Positions 1 through 8,569 of a stretch of 24,026 nucleotides of DNA are shown one piece after another. The notes below the pieces were generated by a model. That model had not been told where the DNA came from. It did not search any database and saw nothing but the letters and a program-made list of their open reading frames with translations. Origin of the DNA: Podochytrium sp. JEL0797 (Eukaryota; Chytridiomycota; Chytridiomycetes; Chytridiales; Chytriomycetaceae); the NCBI GenBank assembly GCA_027596195.1, contig JADGJG010000326.1, forward strand, positions 1 to 24,026, written 5' to 3'. Both the position numbers and the translations under genes were made by a program. Every line of letters starts with the position of its first letter. Position 1 is the stretch's first letter.

Positions 1-513
1 TCCACAAAGTAGAAAACTATGCCAACGCCAATGGAAGATGAGTCATCTCTTTTTTTCTCAAAGATTTGCATATCTGACAATTCCGAAACGCGCTTCTTCT
101 TCAAAAAATACAGTAGTACTTTTTGTTTTTTTTCTTCTCCCCATACGCAAGGTAGAGTGCTTTTTTTAAGAGGGGGGTGGAGTTGAGCAACACAACAAAT
201 TAGGAATTTGTAGAAGAATCTACAAGGGAGGATATCGATAAGAAAGAAACAACAGCAGGCGATCCTGGGCAGACCAAAATACAGTAATCGATGCTGTTCA
301 GAAAAGTCAATGATATGATTCACAATTGCAGCATCCACAAGCCTTTCAGCGACACTTCCCCGCTTACGGTGAGTCAACATGACACTTTCCCCGCATTTGG
401 CCTTGGTATCATGAAATTTCGGGCGGTGATTTGCAATCTCAGCCCGTTTCTCATCATTTTCGACCCAGTCGAATTGCACCTTTTGTCGAGCAATTATTAA
501 TCTTCGCGATCCG
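1..513. other. Gene-free left edge
   Basis: No coding region can be supported here. The short open frame at 291-500 has no recognisable motif and no coding-like composition. The stretch is AT-rich with long T runs. It probably holds the upstream region of the bZIP gene that starts at 556. Confidence 0.5.
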
Positions 514-523
514 CCTATAAGAG
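514..523 (+). promoter_or_regulatory. TATA-like box of the first bZIP gene
   Basis: The sequence CCTATAAGAG lies about 35-40 bp before the ATG at 556. This matches the short TATA-to-ATG spacing seen at the bZIP gene at 5389. The functional role is inferred from position only. Confidence 0.5.
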
Positions 524-555
524 CCGCGTAGAAGTTATATCTTCAAAGTCATATC

Positions 556-1275
556 ATGCCAAGCCGAACTCTTCCGAACTTTACTGGCCACCTTGCAATC
601 AAGCCCATTGATTTCAAACCCATCACAACCCCATGCATGGACGCGTGTGTGAGCGACTGGATCAACAACTTTGACACGGCATCCGCACTTGCTTGGCTCA
701 ATTGCCTTTCCATCTCCAATGCAGTCAACACACTTGCCTCCTCCGAAGACTCGTGCCCAAGTCTGCAGACTCCATCCGCTCAAAGCAGTTGCTCAAGTCT
801 CCCAATCTCAGCAACTGCCAACGACTTTGTCATCGACGCTTCATCCTTATCGACGATCGACGACGAGTTGGGAATGCTTCTCAACGAAATCTCTTCAAAC
901 TTTACTCTCGGCTCAATCTCTTCGCAAGTGAACGTCGCATTCCCACCCACCGAGCAGTTCGTCTCCCCCAAAGAAATTTTACCCTCTGCCGTAGAACCCG
1001 CCCACGTCGAAAGCTACATCCAAGACCAGAAGCGACGGAGAAAGCAAGCCTGTGCTTCGCGCAGGTGGCGCGCCAAGCGTGCGAGCGAATTGAATCACCT
1101 CCAAGTACGAACAACGCGTCTCGCGGACGAGAAGGGTGCGCTTGAGAAACGCGCCGCCATTTTGGAGAGCAATGCGAGAATGTATTTGCAGCGAGAGTTG
1201 GAGATGATGCGACGTGTGGCGTATTTGGAGGCGGAGTTGGTGCAATCGAATAAGGCAGTGTTGGCGTCGGTTTAG
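556..1275 (+). CDS. Atypical bZIP protein, W class (239 aa)
   Basis: Likely nuclear DNA-binding factor. Residues 1-150 are Ser/Thr/Pro-rich and look disordered. A basic region with QKRRRK and ASRRWRAKR (about residues 157-175) runs into a long coiled coil (about 176-235). Aligned without gaps to the GCN4-like paralogue at 21404, the near-invariant basic-region Asn is Gln and the usual Ser/Cys is Trp, while the Arg of the N-x7-R pattern is kept. The zipper continues with the family signature ILESNAR...YLQRE...RVAYLEAEL. The ATG at 556 sits 33 bp after a TATA-like box, and the frame is open and intronless to a TAG. A decayed copy lies just downstream (1404-2025) and another at 8290-8469. DNA binding is inferred; the altered basic residues could change the site or abolish binding. 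Confidence 0.8.
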   Translation: MPSRTLPNFTGHLAIKPIDFKPITTPCMDACVSDWINNFDTASALAWLNCLSISNAVNTLASSEDSCPSLQTPSAQSSCSSLPISATANDFVIDASSLSTIDDELGMLLNEISSNFTLGSISSQVNVAFPPTEQFVSPKEILPSAVEPAHVESYIQDQKRRRKQACASRRWRAKRASELNHLQVRTTRLADEKGALEKRAAILESNARMYLQRELEMMRRVAYLEAELVQSNKAVLASV

Positions 1276-1403
1276 TTTCTGTACATACGTGTCTTGATTG
1301 TCAAAATACATTCTATGATATCCGAAAGCATTAGAAAAGCTGTGGATGAGTTACTGTTCATTTTTTCGCTGGACAAATTATTAGCGTCCGACGTCAAAAT
1401 CAA

Positions 1404-2025
1404 ATGTTCCACCAACTTGCCAGTTCCACTGCCACCAACACGCACGCAATGACTCCATCACCATATAATCTGACAAATCAAAACGGCTGGACTGTTGCCT
1501 GCGAAGAAACTGCCGCGTTGGCCTGGGTGAACTACGTGACCACATTCGCCCCAACACCTGCATTTCCATCACCAGCACCCAGCTACTACATTCCCACTCC
1601 CCACAACTTGCTTTCGACTACGCCCACTATACTTCCGTCGCATCAAAAATCGTCGGGATTCTTGCTCTCTTCTCCATTTCGTTCCCTTCCAATTCCTCGC
1701 CACCCAGTGTGCTGCCGCCTCAAGAGCAGTGCGCTTCGCCACAGCCACTCCTTTCGATTTAGACCCGAAATATTCGAACGCGGTAACTTCACCCATCAAA
1801 GGCACGCCGCAGCATCAAAAACAGCGGAAGCAGCAGCAAGCATACACGTCGTGCAAATGGCGATTGGAGCAGACAAACAAGCTGAGTTCCCTTCAAGCAA
1901 GAACGTCGCGACTCGCCACAGAGAAGGCGATGCTCGGACAACGCGCTGCGATTGGAGAGCGATGCGCGGTCGTATTTACAACGTGAGTTCGAACTGATGC
2001 GGCATGCAGCGTTTTTGGAGGACGT
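1404..2025 (+). pseudogene. Frameshifted copy of the W-class bZIP gene
   Basis: Relic of a duplicate of the gene at 556-1275. An N-terminal piece near 1485-1545 (AALAWVNY) corresponds to SALAWLNC of the intact gene. The basic region and first zipper heptads (TSCKWRLEQ, then LQARTSRLATEKAM) are in a second frame. The distal zipper (ESDARSYLQREFELM) is in a third frame. Against the intact paralogue, the last shift is a 2-nt loss in the codons for Ile-Leu before ESDAR, near 1950. At least two frame changes rule out a normal product, and no splice signals rescue it. The 3' end abuts the end of the chitinase relic on the other strand. Confidence 0.8.
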
Positions 2026-2034
2026 CCAGTTTCA

Positions 2035-2856
2035 GATCCCACTCCATGACTCCAGCATCTCACCCCTTCGCTCGCACCTGAGCCACGCACGAAGCAAGCA
2101 ACGCTGGAGTGATGAATCCCGTATTCGTGGCCCAGCTTGCGTTACTGGTTTCCCAATCACAATCTTGTTCAATGGAACACCGTTTGCCGCGATTTCAAAA
2201 ACGGAGGTCGTCGGAAATGTTCCAATCGACTTGTTCAGGAGGCCGGGACGGTCAACAGTGAGATATGCGCCATTTGGATATATCGCCGGATTTCGAACAA
2301 AATACGATCTCTGCAGCATGCGCGTCAATTCCACACGCATGAAATGCAATAAACCATTAAGTACCTGCGGTGCGTGGCTGATGATATATTTCGGACTTGG
2401 AAGGATCGAGTTGCCTCAACTTGGTGGTGAAGGAATCAACCACGCCTCTCCCGTCCCACTAACCATTGCGTTCGAGTCTTCCCAGTCGATATCCGCACCA
2501 TCCAATTGGTTCGCGATAACTCACGTTGCCAAATTGGTTGACACAGTCACGGGGTTATCGCCAGTGGGCAGGTCGGTGGAACCAAATGCTGAAACAAGCA
2601 TGGCTTTCCCGGCTAAATAGTACGCGTTAATATACGTTTGTCTTGTGTTGACATCCAAAGCGGACCAATAGTATGCTGTTTTTGTGTTAGAAAACGGGAC
2701 GGCATTTGAGGAATCAAACCAGCATCGGTCGGGCCCGTTCTCAACCAGAAAGCGAAGATAAAAATGTTATATCCAGTCGTTGCGTAACCCGGAACACCCA
2801 TCGACGCCGGGTACCCACTTCCTGAATAATATTGCGTGTATCATTATAAATGGCTC
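2035..2856 (-). pseudogene. Decayed GH18 chitinase domain (second catalytic module)
   Basis: Read downwards from about 2856, the minus strand encodes a recognisable GH18 chitinase broken into several frames. The N-terminal part has GYATTGYNIFIFAFW. The catalytic DxxDxDxE signature is intact as DGADIDWE at 2479-2502. Later blocks are FEIAANGVPLNKIVIGKP and TGFITPALLASCVAQVRAKG followed by DAGVMEW near the C-terminus. Lesions seen: a frame change near 2700, an in-frame TGA at 2521-2523, further frame changes near 2440 and 2360, and a TGA at 2060-2062. Both TGA codons fall where Trp would be plausible, but TGA is a normal stop elsewhere in the window. It follows directly on the relic at 2857-4826, so both may come from one two-domain enzyme. 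Confidence 0.8.
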
Positions 2857-4826
2857 GTTTGGCAGCTGTGATTGGAGAGAGCGGGACAACAGTTACAGTT
2901 GGTGTGGGGCCTGGAATACTCGTAGTGGTGTTGGGCAAGCCAGTTGCGATTGTCGAACCTGAGCCTGCTGCAGGCGAGTTGGAGCAAATCCCTGAAGAGT
3001 ATGTGGCTTGGAAATATAAACTGCTGGTATTACAGTTCATGAGAACACTCCAAGAAAGAGTGCTGGCCGAGTTGTAAGTGCATTGGAGGAGCGCATTGGC
3101 CGTGCAAACGTATGAGCCGAAAATCGTGCCAACAGTTCCTGGAGAGCTGGCAACTGTTGAAACGGAGCTCGAAGCAGATGATGTAGATGTCTTTAACGTC
3201 GATGATGAGGCAGTTGTCGAGGTTGGAGACGAACCATGCGTTTGTCCAGAGAAAGAAATAGCTTTCTAAGTTGATGGGGCTGTCAACCCCATCCAATAGA
3301 TCCACCAAAGATGCTTGGATTCAAGGCTCTCCATCCAGGAACGTTGGTCTGAACGCTTGCCATTGGGTCCGATGCTCCAAAGTTGCCTGCGTTTCCGTTG
3401 GCAGGAAAGCCAACCATGAGCTTGGCGTTCTTGTTGGGCCAAAAAGTTTTTTGACTCATCCAAGAACCAGCGCATTGATTCCAAATGGAGCTGTTATCGG
3501 CTTAGTTTGGGCCTTGTTGTGGATCAGAGAATCCGATTCCGCAGAGGGCCGAGTAGAATTGAACCGAAACGAAATCGAACCATCCACTATTCTTGAGTGT
3601 GTAATCCATGTTGTCACTGGAATGGGACACTGCGGGGCCGCGCTGATGTAGTATGGTTTCTCTTGAGTGTGTAATCCATGTTGTCATCTGGAATGGGACA
3701 CTGTGGGGCCGCGATGATGTAGTATGGTTTCTCTTGAGTGTGTAATCCATGTTGTCATCTGGAATTGGACACTGCGGGGCCGCGCTGATGTAGTATGGTT
3801 TCTCTTGAGTGTGTAATCCATGTTGTCATCTGGAATGGGACACTGCGGGGCCGCGCTGATGTAGTATGGTTTCCCGGAGGTGACAATCAGGGCATGAAGG
3901 GCGTTGGCGAGGTCCGCATACCCCGCGTTGTTTCCGCTCGCAGACTCAATATTAAGGTCGATTCCATCCAGAATCACACCTGGAAGAACGCGGTTTGCGA
4001 TTGGGGTGTTTCCAACCATAAAGTTGTTCCAAAGATTTTGTGCGACAGACGCACATGTTCCTGCTGCGAGTCCAACGCTGCCAACTCCACCTCCTATCGA
4101 AACACCCACGCGAATCCCAAGGCTCTGGCAGTGTAAGACTTCTGCTGCGATGGCGGCCATGTTCTGGTTCGGTCGTTGAGTTATGTCGGTGTCGAAGGAG
4201 ACTGGGTTCAAACCGGTGATGATGGAGAGGTGGATAATTGTGTATACGTTGAGGTTGCAGTATGCAGCGAGGGACAGCTCTCCAGCTGTTGGGTGGGCTC
4301 CCCAGTACGTGATGATTTGGTTGGTGAAGTTTCCCGCGACTGGTGGCAGAGACACAGGCGATATGGTACTCGTCGAAGAGCCTGATGTAGTCACACTTGT
4401 GTTGGTGGTTGCAGATTTGGTTGCGGTGACTGCAGAGTTGGCTGCAGATGTTTGAGCTGTTATGCAGGGTCCTTGTGCAATCCAACCCCCATCACCGGTT
4501 GATCAGGGGTCACAATTCCTAATTCCCACCACTATATTCCTGATATAGTAACAGACGAAGCAGACGTTGATATAATAGAAGAAACTGTGCTACTGCGGCT
4601 TGCAACCGTTTTTGATCTTATAACAACGGCAGTCGACGTTGCCGTCAAAGAGCTGGAGCTAGTGCAGCTCCCTTGTGAAACCCACCCTCCATCCCCGCTT
4701 GCAGCTCCAGGCGCGAATCCTGGGTTCTCCCAGCAAGTGTTTTTATAATTGATTCCGTTGAAAGACACGGTTGACCCGCCGGGGTAATTGTTGGCTGATA
4801 TCCAGCCAGGAGAACATCGGGGAAGA
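2857..4826 (-). pseudogene. Decayed multidomain chitinase: two chitin-binding modules, GH18, Ser/Thr linker, Cys-rich module
   Basis: In minus-strand order: a CBM5/12-like module (WISANNYPGGSTVSFNG, then CWENPGFAPG and GDGGWVSQGSC, about 4826-4660), a Ser/Thr linker, a second broken module (GDGGWIAQGPC), another linker, and a class III (hevamine-like) GH18 domain (QIITYWG, GIRVGVSIGGG, then DGIDLNIE at 3945-3968 and YYISAAPQCPIPD). After the catalytic domain come a Ser/Thr linker and a Cys-rich segment (YVCTANALLQCTYN...NCNTSS) that may be a CBM19-like module. No start or signal peptide is visible upstream. Lesions: a frame change plus TGA at 4503-4505 between modules, a 71-bp tandem repeat in the GH18 domain, and a TAA at 3502-3504. 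The catalytic motif has Asn where the family usually has Asp, so activity may have been lost early. Confidence 0.8.
3592..3874. repeat. 71-bp minisatellite, four copies, inside the GH18 relic
   Basis: Four head-to-tail copies start at 3592, 3662, 3733 and 3804, with lengths 70, 71, 71 and 71 bp and only a few differences between them. On the minus strand the unit covers the codons for KPYYISAAPQCPIPDDNMDY plus a few residues, a conserved stretch of class III chitinases. Because 71 is not a multiple of three, each added copy shifts the frame. The array therefore disables the enzyme by itself. Confidence 0.9.
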
Positions 4827-4859
4827 GAAACAGATTGCCGTTCAACGAGTTAAGATTAC

Positions 4860-5340
4860 TGATCTGTGTACTTTTTTAGAACGGACGTGAAATGGAATGG
4901 ACATAAAAAGTCAAATCGTTTCCACTTTCCTTTTTCCTTTCTTTCCCTCTGGCGATCAGAGTCCGTCTGAGCGAAAGCCAGATATGACGTGCACCTTCCG
5001 CCTCTTCTGCAAATTTTCTTGACATTTATGATGCGATCCACCACCTCAGTCGGCCATGCAACTCATGAGGATCTAATAGTTTTATTGTTAGTGCAGTGTG
5101 TAGTAAGTCCTATCATGAAAAAGATTCCATCTTCATAAATGCGCTATACTTCTTCCTCAATGGCTAGAAATGGAAGAGAAATGTGATTCCCCGCAACTTT
5201 AGAAATCAAAAAGAAACCCGCAATTTTTGTCAAAATATAGAGCTCGTTTAAATTAGAATTTGTGACGGAGGCTGAATCAAGAGGCAGATACAGAGTAATT
5301 TGTGAGCTGCCAAGTTTCCAGCATTTTTAATTTCTAAAAG
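4860..5340. other. Gene-free stretch between the chitinase relic and the bZIP at 5389
   Basis: No supported coding region. It is AT-rich, with no signal peptide or start codon that would extend the chitinase relic. It probably contains the upstream region of the gene at 5389. Confidence 0.5.
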
Positions 5341-5344
5341 GGCC

Positions 5345-5350
5345 TATAAA
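5345..5350 (+). promoter_or_regulatory. TATA box of the W-class bZIP at 5389
   Basis: TATAAA in the context GGCCTATAAAGGCGG, 38 bp before the ATG. It is the clearest core promoter in the left half of the window. Confidence 0.6.
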
Positions 5351-5358
5351 GGCGGACC

Positions 5359-5367
5359 AAAAAAAGC
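5359..5367 (+). promoter_or_regulatory. AAAAAAAGC element upstream of the bZIP at 5389
   Basis: Seven A followed by GC, 21 nt before the ATG. The same nine bases occur just before the start codons of the paralogues at 15481-16014 and 17541-18068. It may lie in the 5' leader or initiator region; its function is unknown. Confidence 0.45.
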
Positions 5368-5388
5368 AACCTTCATCTCTCCGAAACT

Positions 5389-5973
5389 ATGCTCGAAAGT
5401 ACCTCCGATACCGCCGCGAAAGACAGGGTTCTGAACGAGCCCGCTGGCATCCACCTTCCACTCCCTGAATCCGTCGACACGGACTTGATGTTCTGGACTA
5501 ATTCCACTCCGGCATCGGTCATTGAATTCGACTCCATTGACTCCTTGTTCTTGGACAATTCAATCCTTCCCTTTGTTCCGGGTTCCCAACTGCTGCCACT
5601 CCCCCACTCGATGCAAGTCCCAACCACTTTCTCCTTTGACCAAGTCATGTTTCCATTTGGCGTTGCGTCCACATTCTCTCCTGCGCCTTTTACGGAGCAA
5701 GACTATTTTCCCTCCAACCCCCAGGGAATCGAGAAACGTTCCCGCCAGATTCTTGCTTCCCGAAAATGGCGGGCTGCCAAATCTGCTCAAGTCATGCGCC
5801 TGGACGACCGGATTCAGCACCTACAGGAGGACAAGATGGCGATGGAGAAGCATGCTGCCGTGTTGGAGAGTGTGGCGGCTACTTTTGGCCCCAGGGAGGC
5901 GGAGCTCGAGCAACGGATAGCAATGTTAGAGGGACAGTTGGACGAGATTTGTTCGTCGACTATGGAACCTTAA
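5389..5973 (+). CDS. Atypical bZIP protein, W class (194 aa)
   Basis: Putative transcription factor, single exon. The N-terminal 110 residues are acidic and hydrophobic (PESVDTDLMFW, EFDSIDSLFLDNSILPFVP) and resemble an activation domain; they are strongly conserved in the minus-strand paralogues at 15481 and 17541. The basic region is KRSRQILASRKWRAAKSAQV (about residues 116-135), with Gln at the usual Asn position and Trp at the usual Ser/Cys position. A zipper of five or six heptads follows, carrying VLESVAATFGPREAELEQRIAMLE. The ATG at 5389 follows a TATA box and the AAAAAAAGC element. There are no breaks. Target and physiological role cannot be read from sequence. Confidence 0.85.
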   Translation: MLESTSDTAAKDRVLNEPAGIHLPLPESVDTDLMFWTNSTPASVIEFDSIDSLFLDNSILPFVPGSQLLPLPHSMQVPTTFSFDQVMFPFGVASTFSPAPFTEQDYFPSNPQGIEKRSRQILASRKWRAAKSAQVMRLDDRIQHLQEDKMAMEKHAAVLESVAATFGPREAELEQRIAMLEGQLDEICSSTMEP

Positions 5974-6380
5974 ATATCAAATATTCGATTTGCTGTATGT
6001 TTTTCTGTGGAATCCAAAAAAAATACCAGAAGCCGAATAGCTTCATTTGCGACCAGAATTGGGCCACAGCGAGACCACACGGTAAATTAAGAGACCATCG
6101 ACACCGATAAAAAAACTGCAGTGCTTGTAACAACCTCTTGATTTATTCACCCAATTTGACGAAGAGAAGGCAACAATGAACTCCATTACGGGGAATGGGT
6201 GAGCCAATAATTATTAGAGGGCCGTTTTTTTGCGCGCGATCCACAACCTCAAGACTGACGCGCTGTTGGCTCCAATTGCTTGCTGCACCGAATCATGCGC
6301 AAATTTTTAATATGCAGCAAATATTAAATCAAAAACCACGAGTCTCAAACAACGTCATTGAGCGTGAGGGTTGCCACTCG
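5974..6380. other. Gene-free stretch
   Basis: Holds the 3' flank of the bZIP gene and reaches the C-terminal end of the SNF2 relic on the other strand. I see no RNA gene, repeat or supported coding region. Confidence 0.5.
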
Positions 6381-7870
6381 GCACTCATGCATCTCTAGCT
6401 CAACCGTATTCTCCACCACAAAACGCACAATCTTGACCGTCTTAGTTTGGCCGTTTCTCAATGTGCGTGCAACACCCTGCTTCTCGTCTCCAAACGCGCG
6501 TGCTTCCTTGCTGTCATGGAATGGATGAAGAATAATACAATGCGTCGCCCGAGAAGGAAGCGAAAGAGTTAGTTCATTACCCACGACAGAGAAATCGAAT
6601 GTTCGTTTTCCTCACCTTCCGTCAAATTCAAGCCGCTCACAGAATCCTTCGCCGACAACATCAATACACTCGCCTGCTTCTCTTTAAGCGGCTTCTTCTC
6701 CGCCTCGGCTCCCACCCCCCGCGCCTTGCGTTTCCCCTTCACGTCCTTCCACTCCTTCACGTCCTTCCACTCCTTCACGTCCTCCAAGCGCCTCCGCCTC
6801 CCCATCCACGCCCAACCCTGATCGAAACTGCCGCAAAACTGCCTCCAGATGAACAAGCCCATTCTTGAAACACGCCGTGACAATCCCAAACCTGTTCAAC
6901 GCTTGCGTCACGAGATCGTCCATGTCGGACCGCTGAATGAACACGAGGAATCTGCGTGCGGGATCGGCCTCCATCTTGCGGTGAAGGTATTGCACGAGTT
7001 CGCGGATCTTCGAGCCAAGCTGCGGGTCGAAACAAAAATAACGATGTGTAAGATGAAACCGCGACGACATAAGAACACGCCGAAAACACACAATCACACC
7101 TTGTCTGGATCCAAAGTACCACCCTCATCAACCTCCTCCAACTCCGGAAACATCCAAAACCGCCTCTGGAGGTTGCAACTTCATCAACTGATCGAGTCGG
7201 ATCGGCTGCATGCACTGCGGGCACTTTTGATTCCTATTCGCGAATGTTGTTGTCCTGCGCCGCGTAGCTGTTGAGGAAGTTTTGGAAAAAGTTAAACTGA
7301 GACTGGGTCGAGCGCAGGTCTCCTTGAAGTTCGTTTCCGTGTCGATGGATTTTCGAAGAATGTATTGGGCCATCTTGCGCGCCTCGAAACCCGTGGTTTC
7401 GAGCAGCCTCGCGCGGCGGGATTCGACTTCAACTTCCTGAACCGCAATTTCTCGCGCCAACCGCCTGATTTTGGCCTCACGATCCTTTTGCACGCGCTCC
7501 GTCACTTGTTCGATGGTCAAAGCAGTAGATCCGTCGGCATCCACATCGTTCGCGATTTGGTAGTGGTTGCAGAGCTTGACGAGATTCTCGACGTTTGCAT
7601 TCTTGCCAACACAAGATCGGTAGAGGGAGAACTCCATGGCAGTCTGGGTCACATGGATCGTTTCGTAAACGGGTGGAGGATAGTGGATTTCCGGCTCGCT
7701 CCTCGGTATTCGAGTAAGGAAGTGTGTGGCAGAGTGCCAAGAGGGTGATTGTCTTACCAACACCCGGCTTGTCCTACAAATTGTTGGGGCACTCACAGCG
7801 ATAATACCGCCATGGAAAGAGGGTCTCAAGGCCTTTACACTATTTACATGCCTTTTCCTCGGCGTTTCGC
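6381..7870 (-). pseudogene. Decayed SNF2-family helicase with RING remnant
   Basis: Minus-strand pieces of a SNF2/SWI2 ATPase. Near 7815-7745 the Walker A region reads HGGIIA then DKPGVGKTITLLALC, separated by a 23-nt GT...AG interval. Directly after it comes a block normally far downstream (PEIHYPPPVYETIHV), so the DEAH-box region is missing. Then follow a coiled-coil stretch, the last RING half (KCPQCMQPIRLDQL), an 80-nt intron (7020-7099), the helicase C domain (KIRELVQYLHRKMEA, RRFLVFIQRSDMDDLV), a KEWKDV repeat linker, SVLMLSAKDSVSGLNLTE, and finally THCIILHPF with NGQTKTVKIVRFVVENTVE. Lesions: two large internal deletions, frame changes near 7150 and 6800, and a last intron whose expected 3' AG reads CG. 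It was probably a DNA-translocase/E3-type protein originally. Confidence 0.8.
6738..6790. repeat. 18-bp tandem repeat coding a KEWKDV linker
   Basis: Units of 18 bp start at 6738, 6756 and 6774 (TTCACGTCCTTCCACTCC on the plus strand). On the minus strand they encode repeated KEWKDV in a low-complexity linker of the SNF2 relic. The period keeps the frame, so the repeat may predate the gene's decay. Confidence 0.8.
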
Positions 7871-7896
7871 GGGCAGACATTATCTGCATTATCTAA

Positions 7897-8118
7897 TTAT
7901 TCGAAGGTTCTTATCCCCTCCATAAAATCATCTATTCCTGACACACAAATTGCGTATCCTATCTTCAAAAAGGTGGGCTCACTCCAAGCCAGGCCAATAA
8001 GGCCAATACAAGAAGGGTGCGTTCCGTTTCCTGGAGCAGGCACCGTGATAACGGGGTATCCTGCCAAAGCTGCCGTGTGCGCATTCGGAATACAACTCGT
8101 TGAGGCCGTTCTGAGCAA
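7897..8118 (-). pseudogene. C-terminal fragment of an amidase-signature enzyme
   Basis: A 73-codon open frame carries AALAGYPVITVPAPGNGTH and GLIGLAWSEPTFLKIGYA. These are the near-C-terminal blocks of amidase-signature hydrolases (glutamyl-tRNA amidotransferase A / fatty-acid-amide hydrolase superfamily). The Ser-Ser-Lys catalytic core should lie a few hundred residues upstream and is absent; the neighbouring sequence on that side is a bZIP relic on the opposite strand. It is therefore a truncated remnant, not a working enzyme. The original substrate is unknown. Confidence 0.75.
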
Positions 8119-8289
8119 GCGACAACTGATTGCAGTTTGACCACATATGTATACCGGGTCTTGAAGACTCTCCTTCGTGTTGTACCGTGCGTAATTCTAA
8201 TCAGGTGTCTCCCATTCAGGCATCCCTCGAATCCAGCGCGTTCGCCACAATCAAATCCTCCAAACTCTTGTACGTGGAATTCGCCGACC

Positions 8290-8469
8290 CACCCCTCAAG
8301 AAATCATGCCTCCGCCGTGGAAGCCGCCCACGTTGAACGCTACATGCAGGACCAGAAGAGACGGAGGAAGCACGCGTGTGCATGTGAGCTGATTCACCTC
8401 CAAACACGCACAACGCGTCTCACGGACGAGAAGCGTGCGAATAATGAGATTCTGCAAAAACCCTCGTAG
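8290..8469 (+). pseudogene. Deleted copy of the 556-type W-class bZIP
   Basis: SAVEAAHVERYMQDQKRRRK matches SAVEPAHVESYIQDQKRRRK of the gene at 556. The copy then jumps from ACA to CELIHLQTRTTRLTDEK, losing about ten residues, including the W-containing DNA-contact helix. The zipper stops after two heptads at a TAG. The upstream half of the gene is unrecognisable. This is a duplicate that lost its basic region and most of its zipper. Confidence 0.8.
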
Positions 8470-8569
8470 GCAAAAGTAGAGTCGCATTTCTAGAAAATAC
8501 ACATAGATTGCGTCGGTTTGGAGCGGTTCAGAGATAAACCCTAAAAAACACCCCCTCCCCCGTTCGCCA

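Noticed and set aside
291..500. Small plus-strand frame of 69 codons
   Set aside because: No motif and no conservation with any paralogue in the window. It lies just upstream of the bZIP promoter.
2060..2523. TGA codons at positions where Trp is expected in the second GH18 relic, suggesting TGA could encode Trp
   Set aside because: TGA ends apparently intact genes here (for example at 20953 and 22141), TGG is used for Trp throughout, and the relic also has frame changes and other stops.
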